This document shows positions 16,188 through 22,762 of a stretch of DNA of 36,443 nt, one piece after another; position 1 is the first letter of the stretch; every line of letters starts with the position of its first letter. The DNA comes from a virus. Under the pieces are notes generated by a model. That model was not told where the DNA came from, did no database searches, and saw nothing but the letters and a program-made list of their open reading frames with translations. A program made the position numbers and the translations under genes. The stretch lies in the IMG/VR virus record IMGVR_UViG_3300027793_002909, positions 1-36,443 of that record; one strand, written 5' to 3'.

Positions 16188-16946
16188 ATGACCGAAAACA
16201 CGAACGCGACAAGTGTGGCCGATCTGGCGTGGGTGCCGATGGCGGTGGCCGCGGCCCGGCTGGGGGTTTCCAAGCCGACGATCAGGAACTGGGTGGAGGC
16301 TGGGTGCCCGGCCCGGTGGGTGCCCGACCCGCAGGCGCCGGGCGGGCGTGCCCGGCAGGTGGTGATCGAGCAGGTGCGGCAGTGGGCGGCCCTGCACCGG
16401 CCCAGTGCGGCGGCCCCGGAGGCGGGCACGCACGGCGGGCAGCGGCGCGGGGCGGGGCGGCCCCGCAAGGGGCTGCTGGCGGAGGCGGCCACCGGGCGGC
16501 TGCCCATGGACCCGGAGGCGCTGGCGGCCAAGCGGGCGCTGGAGGAGGCGGGGCGGCTGCGGGAGCCGGGGCTGCTGGCCGAGGCGCTCAACGGCGAGGG
16601 CGAGCGGGCGATGAGCCTGGGGGAGGCCACGCGGCGGAAGGCAGTGATCACCGCGGCGGCGGCCCAGCTGGCTCTGGACCGGGAGCGGGGGCTGGTGATC
16701 GACCGGGCGGAGGCGGAGCGGGCGTGGGGGCGGCACCTGGCGGCGGTGCGGCTGCGGCTTGAAGGGCTGGCGGCGACGGCGGCGGATGCGGTGGTGGCGG
16801 CCACCCGGCTGCCCAGCGGTGAGGTGCGGACGGTGGCGCGGGTGATCCGTGAGCAGGTGGCGGCGGTGATGGCGGCGCTGGCGACGGACCCGCTGGCGGA
16901 GCGGATTGGCGAGGAGGCGGGGGAGCAGGCGAAGGGAGCAGCGTGA
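16188..16946 (+). CDS. terminase small subunit (Nu1-like, MerR-type HTH)
   Basis: Start chosen at ATG 16188, two bases after the previous stop; TTG 16179 in frame is unlikely. The 252-residue protein has a MerR/Nu1-like helix-turn-helix at about 18-41 (AAARLGVSKPTIRNWVEAGC), a basic RRGAGRPRKG stretch (~86-95) and a long C-terminal helical domain with QLALDRERGLVIDRAEAERAW, the pattern that follows the HTH in Nu1-type small terminases (lambda Nu1 181 residues). It would recognise the packaging site and recruit the large subunit. Unusually, the large subunit is at 36295, not downstream here; tail, lysogeny and early genes lie between. A non-packaging DNA-binding role is the alternative. Confidence 0.65.
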   Translation: MTENTNATSVADLAWVPMAVAAARLGVSKPTIRNWVEAGCPARWVPDPQAPGGRARQVVIEQVRQWAALHRPSAAAPEAGTHGGQRRGAGRPRKGLLAEAATGRLPMDPEALAAKRALEEAGRLREPGLLAEALNGEGERAMSLGEATRRKAVITAAAAQLALDRERGLVIDRAEAERAWGRHLAAVRLRLEGLAATAADAVVAATRLPSGEVRTVARVIREQVAAVMAALATDPLAERIGEEAGEQAKGAA

Positions 16947-18136
16947 GCGGGACTGTGCCGGGGGTGCTGGTGGCGGGCGGGATGCCGGTGGTGGGGGCGG
17001 ATGGGCGGGCAAGGGTGAGCGGGTGTTGTGGGTGTGGCACCGACCCGGTGCCGCCAGGCTCTGTCACGCTGTATTTCCGATCGTGCTGCCAACAGATTTT
17101 TTGCAACGGGCAGCCGGTTGATTTGCCTGTCTATCGGTTCGTGTTGCAAGAAGGCGACCCCCTTATCACCGAGATCGTCAGGCGAGACGTTGAGCGGCAG
17201 CGGCGGATGTTTTTCAAGTACGGCGACCTGTGCATGCGCTATGCGCGGGTTGAGGATGGTCTGCTGACTCCGGCCAACTCGGTACTGGGGGATCGGTCGG
17301 CCTTGGTGTACTTTCCGAATCTGCTGGTGAACGGCGATGGCACCTGCCCGCCTGGGGTGTGTTCGTGTACTGACCTTGTGGTTCTCGGAACGCGGTGCGC
17401 CGGTGGGTCGGACACCCTCAGCACGGGCAAGCGGGCGGCAAGTTGCCCGGCGCGTTTCTGCCAAGTGGGAACGACGTTTGACCAGATGCCGGGCGACCTG
17501 TCGCCGCGTAGTTACTGTTTTTCCTTCAACTCTGGCGCGCCGCTGGTGCAGTACAACCAGACGCTGCATCAACTGATCGGCGGCTTCTATGGCGACTGCT
17601 GCGAGTGTGAGTGCAACGTAGCGGACTCCCTCGCTGGCCTGAACAACTCGAACGTCAGCACGTGGCAACCGACATCGAAGTGCTGTTGTGGGCAACGCTT
17701 GAATGAGTTTGGTTCTCTGGAACCGTCCACCATTTGTACGGGTTGCGTGACGCAATACTCCAGCACGTTCCTATCGGAATCAACCACGCTGGTGCAGGGT
17801 GCGTGTGGGCCTGTCGGCAGTGTGGTGACGCTGACATTGCGGAACACCTACGCAGACGGCAGGCCCGATGAGGTGTATGCAGATGAGGTGTATGAGCAGA
17901 ACGTACCCGTTGACTGTACGGATGTTCGGTCGGCATATCAGGGCACGGTGCCCACGCCGACGTTCTCGTACACCGGATCGTGCGGGGCCATGACCTTCAG
18001 CGCGACCGGGCCGCAGGGGTCATCGGTGACGATCACGATCACGTACACCTGCGGCGGGGGCGGCCCGTGTGCCAACCGCTGCTTCGCCTCGCGGCAATGG
18101 CCTATCGCACCGAACGACCCCGGAGGGCTGCTGTAA
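16943..18136 (+). CDS. cysteine-rich protein, unknown function
   Basis: A 397-residue protein from GTG 16943, overlapping the terminase stop (GTGA). It contains about 29 cysteines (~7 percent), many in clusters: SGCCGCG, RSCCQQIFC, GVCSC, GDCCECEC, SKCCCGQ, TICTGC and a last TCGGGGPCANRC. The rest is polar and beta-like (VVTLTLRNTYADG, SVTITITYTC). No signal peptide is present. Codon use is visibly less GC-biased than in neighbours, suggesting acquisition or strong selection on sequence. The spacing suggests several metal-binding knots or disulfide-stabilised beta domains, which would suit an exposed virion or adsorption protein. No family is recognised. Confidence 0.65.
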   Translation: MSGTVPGVLVAGGMPVVGADGRARVSGCCGCGTDPVPPGSVTLYFRSCCQQIFCNGQPVDLPVYRFVLQEGDPLITEIVRRDVERQRRMFFKYGDLCMRYARVEDGLLTPANSVLGDRSALVYFPNLLVNGDGTCPPGVCSCTDLVVLGTRCAGGSDTLSTGKRAASCPARFCQVGTTFDQMPGDLSPRSYCFSFNSGAPLVQYNQTLHQLIGGFYGDCCECECNVADSLAGLNNSNVSTWQPTSKCCCGQRLNEFGSLEPSTICTGCVTQYSSTFLSESTTLVQGACGPVGSVVTLTLRNTYADGRPDEVYADEVYEQNVPVDCTDVRSAYQGTVPTPTFSYTGSCGAMTFSATGPQGSSVTITITYTCGGGGPCANRCFASRQWPIAPNDPGGLL

Positions 18137-18570
18137 TGGGCTGCGGATGCGGCAATCGGTACGTCGGGGATGGGATGCGGACCAACGCGGCCATGTGCCT
18201 GACCTGCCCGGGATTCCGGCGGACGGTCAAGGCCGATTGGTCCGTCTCGGCGGTGTGTTCCATCGACGGAAAGCCCTTCCTCCCCGCTGGCCTGCGGGCT
18301 GGCCCCTGCCCACTTGGCCGGCACGTGGACGCGGAGGGGCTGGTGCGGTGGCGGGGGGTCCGCTGGCGAGGCGTGCCCGACCCGTTGAGGCGGCGGCTGC
18401 GGCGGCTCGGTGTGGAGCTGAAGCGCGGGCCGCTGCCGGGGTGCGGATGTGTCCACCGATTGAAGGCGTGGACCGAAGGCGTGGCCGAGCGGGTGCGGGG
18501 GGTGTGGGTGGCGGCGGCGGCGTGCGTGATTCAGACGGCCCCAGGGGGGGCGGATGGGGCGGATGACTGA
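18136..18570 (+). CDS. small cysteine-rich protein, unknown
   Basis: A 144-residue protein whose ATG overlaps the preceding TAA stop (TAATG). N-terminal MGCGCGNRYVGDGM, then CLTCPG, VCSIDGKPF, CPLGRHVD and a later GCGCVHRLK give about nine cysteines in CxC/CxxC pairs, suggesting one or two zinc sites. A tryptophan/arginine-rich segment (VRWRGVRWRGVPDPLRRRLR) follows. Its coupling with the large cysteine-rich gene suggests joint function. Its last 40 bases overlap the convergent integrase gene on the other strand. Function unknown. Confidence 0.65.
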   Translation: MGCGCGNRYVGDGMRTNAAMCLTCPGFRRTVKADWSVSAVCSIDGKPFLPAGLRAGPCPLGRHVDAEGLVRWRGVRWRGVPDPLRRRLRRLGVELKRGPLPGCGCVHRLKAWTEGVAERVRGVWVAAAACVIQTAPGGADGADD

Positions 18571-19634
18571 GCGGACGCCGACCACGGCGAGGGCAGCGGG
18601 CCGGGGGGCTGGATGGTTGGCAGCAGGGTGAGCCGGGCGATGAGGGTTTGATAGGTGTGCCAGGGGACGATCTCATAGTGACGCCAGGCCCCGGGCGTGG
18701 TGTGGCCGAGGAGGAGCTGGACCGTTTCGCGCGGGAGGCCGGTGGCCCGCAGGTGCGACCAGGCGGTGCTGCGGAGGAAGTGCGAGCCGCCGGTGCCGCC
18801 GGCACGTTCGACGGCTTGCCAGTAACCGGACGCGGTGAACCAGTGGGGGCCGGCGGCGGCGAACCAGGCGAGGGCTTCGGGGCTGAGCACGATATAACGC
18901 GGGGTGTGCTGGGTGCGGGCGGACTTGTTGGCCACAGTGAACACGCACGCGCCGTGCTGGCCGTGGTCGGGGCGCCACCATTCGCCTTCACGGCGGGCCA
19001 TGCGGCCGACTTCAACCGGCCGGGCGCCGGTGAGGTAGGCCAGGGCCAGCCAGGGGAGCAGGCGGGGATCGGCCTTGCCGACACGGGCGATCCATGCGGT
19101 GGCGTCGGCCACGGTGCGGGCCTTTGGTTCGATGACGCCGATGCGGGCGGCCTTGATGGCGCGGAGGCGGACGGTGTGGGCGTGGCCGTTGTCTTCGGCC
19201 CAGTTGAGGAAGCGGCGGATGGCGCAGAGATCGTGGTTGATGGTGCGGGGGGCGAAGGTGGCGGCGACCATGGCGGCGCGAATGGCGTTGATGTGGTCGG
19301 TGGTGAGGGCGGACAAGGGGAGCGTGCCGACGGCATCGCGCAGGCGAGTGCTGTGGGCGGTGTAGTACGTGCGGGCGGCGGGGCCGGCGTCGAGGGTGAT
19401 CGCGTCCAGCCAGGTGTCGATCAGCTGGTGGATGGGGCGAGAGGCGGCGGCGGAGAAGGCGGCCCGGCCGGTGATGGTGGCGGCCCGCCAGGCGGCCCAC
19501 TGTTGGAGCTGGCTGGCGTACAGGCGGCGGGCTTCGGCTTGGTTGCGGCCGAGGTAGTGGGTGCGGCCGCCCCAGACGACGATCCACTGGCCGGAGGCGT
19601 GGCGTTTAAGAGCTGGCTGGCGGCGGTTGGGCAT
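18531..19634 (-). CDS. tyrosine-type site-specific integrase
   Basis: A 367-residue phage integrase. The full catalytic set is visible: Arg205 (LTGARPVEV), Lys237 (VANKSARTQ), His285 and Arg288 (HFLRSTAWSHLRA), His311 (LLGH) and the nucleophile Tyr320 (WRHYE). N-terminal residues 1-60 form an AP2-like arm-binding region (GGRTHYLGRNQAEARRLYASQL), residues ~65-165 the core-binding SAM-like domain, and the catalytic domain follows. The gene is transcribed toward the tail block, convergent with and overlapping the cysteine-rich gene by 40 bases. attP lies about 135 bases upstream of its start, the usual placement. Target: the tRNA-Asn gene whose 3' part is carried at 19769-19810. Confidence 0.92.
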   Translation of the reverse strand: MPNRRQPALKRHASGQWIVVWGGRTHYLGRNQAEARRLYASQLQQWAAWRAATITGRAAFSAAASRPIHQLIDTWLDAITLDAGPAARTYYTAHSTRLRDAVGTLPLSALTTDHINAIRAAMVAATFAPRTINHDLCAIRRFLNWAEDNGHAHTVRLRAIKAARIGVIEPKARTVADATAWIARVGKADPRLLPWLALAYLTGARPVEVGRMARREGEWWRPDHGQHGACVFTVANKSARTQHTPRYIVLSPEALAWFAAAGPHWFTASGYWQAVERAGGTGGSHFLRSTAWSHLRATGLPRETVQLLLGHTTPGAWRHYEIVPWHTYQTLIARLTLLPTIQPPGPLPSPWSASAQSSAPSAPPGAV

Positions 19635-19736
19635 GGCGGTGACCCCTGGCGTTGAGCGAGGGAGGGTACACCGGGCGGCGGATGGCGGGTATATGGGGGT
19701 TGATGGCGAGTATGACGAGTGGCGGACCCACCAACG

Positions 19737-19764
19737 AAAAACCCCTGCTTTCGCAGGGGTTTTC
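19737..19764 (-). terminator. rho-independent terminator belonging to the attP tRNA-Asn segment
   Basis: AAAACCCCTGC (19738-19748) and GCAGGGGTTTT (19753-19763) form an 11-bp hairpin with a 4-base loop, with a T-run on either strand. On the minus strand it lies directly behind the 3' end of the tRNA-Asn part, so it would supply the terminator of the host tRNA gene after integration; it may also shield integrase from upstream transcription. Confidence 0.8.
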
Positions 19765-19768
19765 TCAA

Positions 19769-19810
19769 CTCCCCGTGTAGGACTCGAACCTACAACCTAT
19801 CGGTTAACAG
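19769..19810 (-). other. attP core: 3' part of a tRNA-Asn(GTT) gene
   Basis: Read on the minus strand, this is a tRNA from the anticodon loop CTGTTAA (anticodon GTT at 19808-19806) through the T arm (GTAGG TTCGAGT CCTAC) and acceptor half ACGGGGA to the discriminator G at 19769; CCA is not encoded. The bases upstream of the anticodon loop do not fold into D and acceptor arms, so the gene is incomplete. Phage integrases often use tRNA 3' halves as attachment sites and restore the gene on insertion. With phage genes on both sides, this is attP of a non-integrated genome rather than attL or attR. Confidence 0.85.
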
Positions 19811-19911
19811 GCGAGCCAAGGCGGGGCTGTGGTGCTGTGAAAGACGCGGATTTGTGGGGGTTTGTACTCGGCTGGATGGCGGGTACGCGGGTGCGGCGTG
19901 GGTGCCGATGA

Positions 19912-20214
19912 TCATCCGGGGTAGGTGGCGGCGGGGGTGCGGGCTTCGCGGGCCACCCGGGCGGCGTGGACGCGGCGGGTGATGCCCTGCCAGATCACCA
20001 CGCCGATGGCCAGGAGGAGGGAGGCCGGGAAGGTGAAGGCGATGAGCGGCGTGGCAAAGAACAGGATGGCCACGTTCAAGAGGATCAGGAACAGGCCGAG
20101 CAGGTTGGCGTTGCGGCGTTGCCCGGCGGCGAAGGTGGCCAGGGCCTGCTGGTGGCGAGCGGCTTGCAGCTCGGCCAGGATGGCGGCCTGGTGGGCGGTG
20201 GTCGGATCGTGCAT
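19912..20214 (-). CDS. small two-TM membrane protein of the lysogeny region
   Basis: A 100-residue protein starting at ATG 20214 on the minus strand, preceded by AGGGGAG with 9-nt spacing. The N-terminal ~36 residues are polar and helical; two membrane segments follow at about 38-54 (LLGLFLILLNVAILFFA) and 57-78, and the C-terminus is basic (RRVHAARVAREAR). It lies between attP and the repressor on the repressor strand, so it is likely expressed in the lysogen. Small membrane proteins in this position often exclude superinfecting phages, but no specific family is recognised. Confidence 0.6.
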   Translation of the reverse strand: MHDPTTAHQAAILAELQAARHQQALATFAAGQRRNANLLGLFLILLNVAILFFATPLIAFTFPASLLLAIGVVIWQGITRRVHAARVAREARTPAATYPG

Positions 20215-20302
20215 TGTGGTGGACTCCCCTACTGCTGCCCGGCCTGCGGCTTGGCGCGACGCTGCGGTGCCGCGGCGGGCGGGTGCTGTGTGTGGCGGAA
20301 TG

Positions 20303-20749
20303 CTACGCGCTGGGGTTGGTGTTGCCGGCGGGGGCCAGCAGGTGCTCGGCGGCGGTGAGCAGGCCGAGCACGGCCGCGGGGTTGGTGCGGGCCAGCAAGC
20401 GGCCCAGGGCGGCGTGGGCGGCGGTGGCGTGGTCGGTCGGTGCGGCGGCGGCAGACGCCAGGTAGGCGTCGACCACCTGGTGCTGGTGACGACGCAGCAG
20501 AGCTTCCGCGGTGTCCAGCGCTTCGGCCCAGGCGGTGGTGGCGGTGGCGTCGATCGGTTCCAACGCATCTAAGGCACGGAACAAGGCCACGCCGGTGCGC
20601 ACAGACGGCAGGCTGCGAGCGGCCTCAGCCGAGGCCACAGCGCCGACGGAGACGTGGGCCAGGTCGGCCAGTTTCTGCTGGCTGACGCCGCGGAAGACCC
20701 GGAGCTGCCGGAGCAAGGCGGCGAATGGTGTAGAACTAGGGGTAGTCAC
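20303..20749 (-). CDS. XRE-family transcriptional repressor (immunity repressor candidate)
   Basis: A 148-residue protein beginning at GTG 20749 on the minus strand. Residues ~9-62 form an HTH-XRE domain: FAALLRQLRVFRGVSQQKLAD, then LAHVSVGAVASAEAARSLPSV with the recognition helix. The remainder is Ala-rich and helical and may dimerise; no S24 autoprotease domain is present, so induction would not follow the LexA/CI cleavage route. There is no ribosome binding site in front of GTG, and a -10-like TATCTT ends 7 bases upstream, so the mRNA may be leaderless, as for lambda cI. GGGT-AA-ACCC at 20774-20783 overlaps the expected -35, suggesting autoregulation. It is divergent from the early operon. 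Confidence 0.7.
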   Translation of the reverse strand: MTTPSSTPFAALLRQLRVFRGVSQQKLADLAHVSVGAVASAEAARSLPSVRTGVALFRALDALEPIDATATTAWAEALDTAEALLRRHQHQVVDAYLASAAAAPTDHATAAHAALGRLLARTNPAAVLGLLTAAEHLLAPAGNTNPSA

Positions 20750-20983
20750 TAGATTAAAGATAGCAAAAAACTGGGGTAAACCCACCCCGGCCAAGCGGGG
20801 GAGCAGAAAAAAGTAGAAAAAATGGTGGACTGCTACTGGTCTGCTAGCCGACAGATGGTAACATGGGGGCGTCAGGGCGGCGAACCTGGCGTAGAGCGGC
20901 CCGGCCGGGGTCAAACCCGGCCAGGCTTTTTCGGACCCGTGACTCCCCACCCGGCCTTGCTCGGCCGGAGAAAGGCGCCGCCC
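20750..20983. promoter_or_regulatory. divergent control region between repressor and early operon
   Basis: This gene-free stretch is the most A-rich of the neighbourhood (AAAAAA runs at about 20765 and 20811-20820). It contains GGGT-AA-ACCC (20774-20783), a CCCCG/CGGGG hairpin (about 20786-20801), and the direct repeat CTGCTA at 20830-20835 and 20841-20846, 11 bp or one turn apart. A -10-like TAACAT at 20859 could serve the rightward early promoter; no clear -35 is seen. These are candidate operator sites for the XRE repressor. Confidence 0.45.
20903..20932 (+). terminator. terminator/attenuator hairpin in early leader
   Basis: GGCCGGG (20903-20909) and CCCGGCC (20916-20922) form a 7-bp stem followed by AGGCTTTTT. 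It lies in the leader ahead of the first early gene, so it would act as an attenuator of rightward transcription. A second hairpin, CCGGCC/GGCCGG (20951-20956 and 20963-20968), ends inside the ribosome binding site GGAGAAAGG. Confidence 0.5.
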
Positions 20984-21295
20984 ATGGTTTGCTTCGGACC
21001 TGGAAATCAGCACCCCCCCCTGCTGGCCCCGGCCGGTTCCCCCGCACGGGGTGAATCGCCGGGGTCGGCTTCTTTTGGCGTTGACCCGCTGGCGGCGTTG
21101 GCTGAGTACGAGCAGGCCCGGCGTGAGACGTTGGACCGGGTGCGGGCGGTGGCGGTGCTGGCCCGGCTGCGTGCGTTGGTCGAGGAGCGACGGATCAGCG
21201 CTGACGGGGTGAGCTTTCTGATCGCGTTGTGCGAGACGCTGGAGGTGAGGCTGGAGTGCGATCGGGTGACAGGTACACGGCCGGCCGCGGGTTGA
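20984..21295 (+). CDS. first early-operon protein, unknown function
   Basis: Start chosen at ATG 20984 because GGAGAAAGG (20967-20975) sits 8 bases upstream; the frame is open to 20822, but that part contains the leader hairpins. The 103-residue product has a Pro/Gly/Ser-rich first third and then a charged helical domain (AALAEYEQARRETLDRVRAVAVLARLRALVEE) ending with LIALCETLEVRLECDR. It lies first in the rightward transcript opposite the repressor, the slot of Cro, antiterminators or antirepressors in lambda-like phages, but no HTH is clear. Function unknown. Confidence 0.5.
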   Translation: MVCFGPGNQHPPLLAPAGSPARGESPGSASFGVDPLAALAEYEQARRETLDRVRAVAVLARLRALVEERRISADGVSFLIALCETLEVRLECDRVTGTRPAAG

Positions 21296-21483
21296 ACGGC
21301 ACGGCATTCTCCGCCCCGTCGACGACAGGCGACGGGTGCGGCTTCTCTCTCTCCTCCACAGCTCGGGTATCGCCGCAAGGTGATGCCCGGGTTTCCAGGG
21401 CCGGGTGACGTCAGAGAGAACCAAACGGCGAGGCTGCGGCGCGTGCCGCGGCTGTGCTGTTGTCTTGTGTGTGGAGATGTGTC
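21296..21483 (+). ncRNA. structured leader RNA candidate before 21484
   Basis: Three pairings are visible: CCCGTCG/CGACGGG (21315-21321 with 21330-21336), TTCTCTCT/AGAGAGAA (21343-21350 with 21413-21420), and enclosed by the latter a 10-bp stem CTCGGGTATC/GATGCCCGGG (21362-21371 with 21382-21391, two G-U pairs) with loop GCCGCAAGGT. No gene is in this stretch. A cis-regulatory RNA is inferred; it does not match a riboswitch that I recognise. Confidence 0.4.
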
Positions 21484-22245
21484 ATGGCTGAACTGGTGAA
21501 CGTGGTGATGAAGCTTCGGGCGGCGGGTGGCGGCGAGGTGCCCATGCTGATGAAGAGCTACGACGTGGACGCCAACGACGTGATGAAGGAGTGGAAGGAG
21601 GCCAGCAAGAGGACCAAGGACAAGAGCGTGCCCGGGGATGACCGGACCCCGCCCTGGCGGTGGACGCTGGCGATGTACTCCACCAGGCGGGACGGGGCGG
21701 GGAAGACGGTGCGGGAGTTGCTGGCCCTGCCGCGGCAGAACCTGATCGCGGCGATGGTCAACAAGGGGGCGACGTTTGAGTACAAGCAGAAGCTGAGCTG
21801 CAAGCACCTGGCCACCACCGGCATGGTGTGGCTGGGCGACCCGGATGCGGTGATGCTGGTGGACGGCAAAGAGGTGGACGTGGGGGCGATGAAGGTGGAG
21901 GCGAAGAAGCTGGAGAAGCAGCCGTTTGAAGAGCAGTACGACGTGGCCAAGCGGTTGGGCCATGGGTGCATTGCGCTGGACGTTCGTGGTGTCGGCATTG
22001 GCAAGGGCAAGGACAAGACGCGGCACGTGCGGGTGCGGCCCCGGATCAGCCGGTGGTCGGCGGAGTTCCAGGCGTTGATTGAGCCGGACCTGGTGGACAC
22101 GCTGACCGAGCTGCTGCGGTACTGCGGGAGCATGGCGGGGCTGGGCGACTGGCGGCCGGCGGGGCCGACGCCCGGGGTGTTCGGCAAGTTTGATGCTGAT
22201 GTGGAGGTGGTGGGTGGGAAGGGGGCGGCCAGTGGAAAGCACTGA
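21484..22245 (+). CDS. early phage protein, conserved-looking, function unknown
   Basis: Start at ATG 21484 (GGAG upstream); in-frame upstream starts lie in the structured leader. The 253-residue protein is rich in Lys and Val in its first two thirds. Blocks such as LSCKHLATTGMVWLGDP and the closing ISRWSAEFQALIEPDLVD with LRYCGSMAGLGDWRPAGPTPGVFGKF recall phage proteins whose last ~60 residues carry a strand, a Leu-rich helix and a G-[LI]-G-D-[WF]-R-P motif. I know this ending from unannotated phage proteins near replication genes but have no function for it. No enzyme motif is seen. Confidence 0.6.
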   Translation: MAELVNVVMKLRAAGGGEVPMLMKSYDVDANDVMKEWKEASKRTKDKSVPGDDRTPPWRWTLAMYSTRRDGAGKTVRELLALPRQNLIAAMVNKGATFEYKQKLSCKHLATTGMVWLGDPDAVMLVDGKEVDVGAMKVEAKKLEKQPFEEQYDVAKRLGHGCIALDVRGVGIGKGKDKTRHVRVRPRISRWSAEFQALIEPDLVDTLTELLRYCGSMAGLGDWRPAGPTPGVFGKFDADVEVVGGKGAASGKH

Positions 22246-22762
22246 ACACGAACACGACGACGGCGAGCGTGGCGGGGTGATCACGGGCCGGTCGTATGAG
22301 CCGCAGTTGCGTGCCCTGCTGGAGAAGATGGCGCCGATGCAGCGCGGCGACCTGGTGACGCGGGCCACGCTGGCTGAGTGGAGCGGCGAGGCTGTGGACG
22401 GGCACCGCATGAATGGGCTGATCGCTGCCCTGCGGAAGCGGCTGCTGAAGGATCGCGGCATCAAGCTGGCGTGCGAGCGGTACCGCGGGTATCGGCTGCT
22501 GCCGGCTGGCGAGCAGTTGCGGGACGGCTGCATGCAAATGGAGCGGGCTGCCCGCATGGTGCGGAACGGCGCCAAGGTGGCGGCGGCGGCACCGGACGCC
22601 GAACTGAGCCCGCGGGACCGCGAGCGGAAGTTGAGCGCGGTGGTGGCCATGGCCGGCATGGAGGCGATGCTGACCAAGCACGTGGACACGCTGGACCTGC
22701 TGGAGGAACGGCGGGCAGCGCGTCGGGCACGCGAGCTGCCGGGCTCAGCGACGGGGGCGTGA
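22232..22762 (+). CDS. winged-helix-like early protein, unknown
   Basis: Start chosen at GTG 22232, overlapping the previous stop region by 14 bases. The 176-residue protein contains, at about residues 18-75, LRALLEKMAPMQRGDLVTRA, a turn, then RMNGLIAALRKRLLKDRGIKLACERYRGYRLL: helix, helix and a terminal beta wing with Arg-Tyr-Arg-Gly-Tyr-Arg-Leu, as in winged-helix DNA-binding domains. The remainder is helical and basic with a segment like RKLSAVVAMAGMEAMLTKHVD. It could be an early regulator or a replication accessory factor. It is followed by the long repeat region. Confidence 0.55.
   Translation: MESTEHEHDDGERGGVITGRSYEPQLRALLEKMAPMQRGDLVTRATLAEWSGEAVDGHRMNGLIAALRKRLLKDRGIKLACERYRGYRLLPAGEQLRDGCMQMERAARMVRNGAKVAAAAPDAELSPRDRERKLSAVVAMAGMEAMLTKHVDTLDLLEERRAARRARELPGSATGA

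Larger units (their letters stand above)
19681..19885. repeat. three direct repeats flanking attP core (integrase arm-type sites)
   Basis: GATGGCGGGTA occurs at 19681-19691 and 19875-19885 and GATGGCGAGTA at 19702-19712. The first two on the left are 21 bp apart, two helical turns. The copies lie on both sides of the attP core (tRNA segment 19769-19810), which is the layout of arm-binding sites for the N-terminal domain of lambda-type integrases. Assignment is inference. Confidence 0.55.

Noticed and set aside
19769-19810. Complete tRNA gene
   Set aside because: Only the part from the anticodon loop to the 3' end is present; the flanking sequence does not form D-arm or 5' acceptor pairing.
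20303-21424. Repressor as a 373-residue protein
   Set aside because: The N-terminal extension crosses the A-rich control region and early leader and has no protein-like composition; GTG 20749 fits the HTH domain start.
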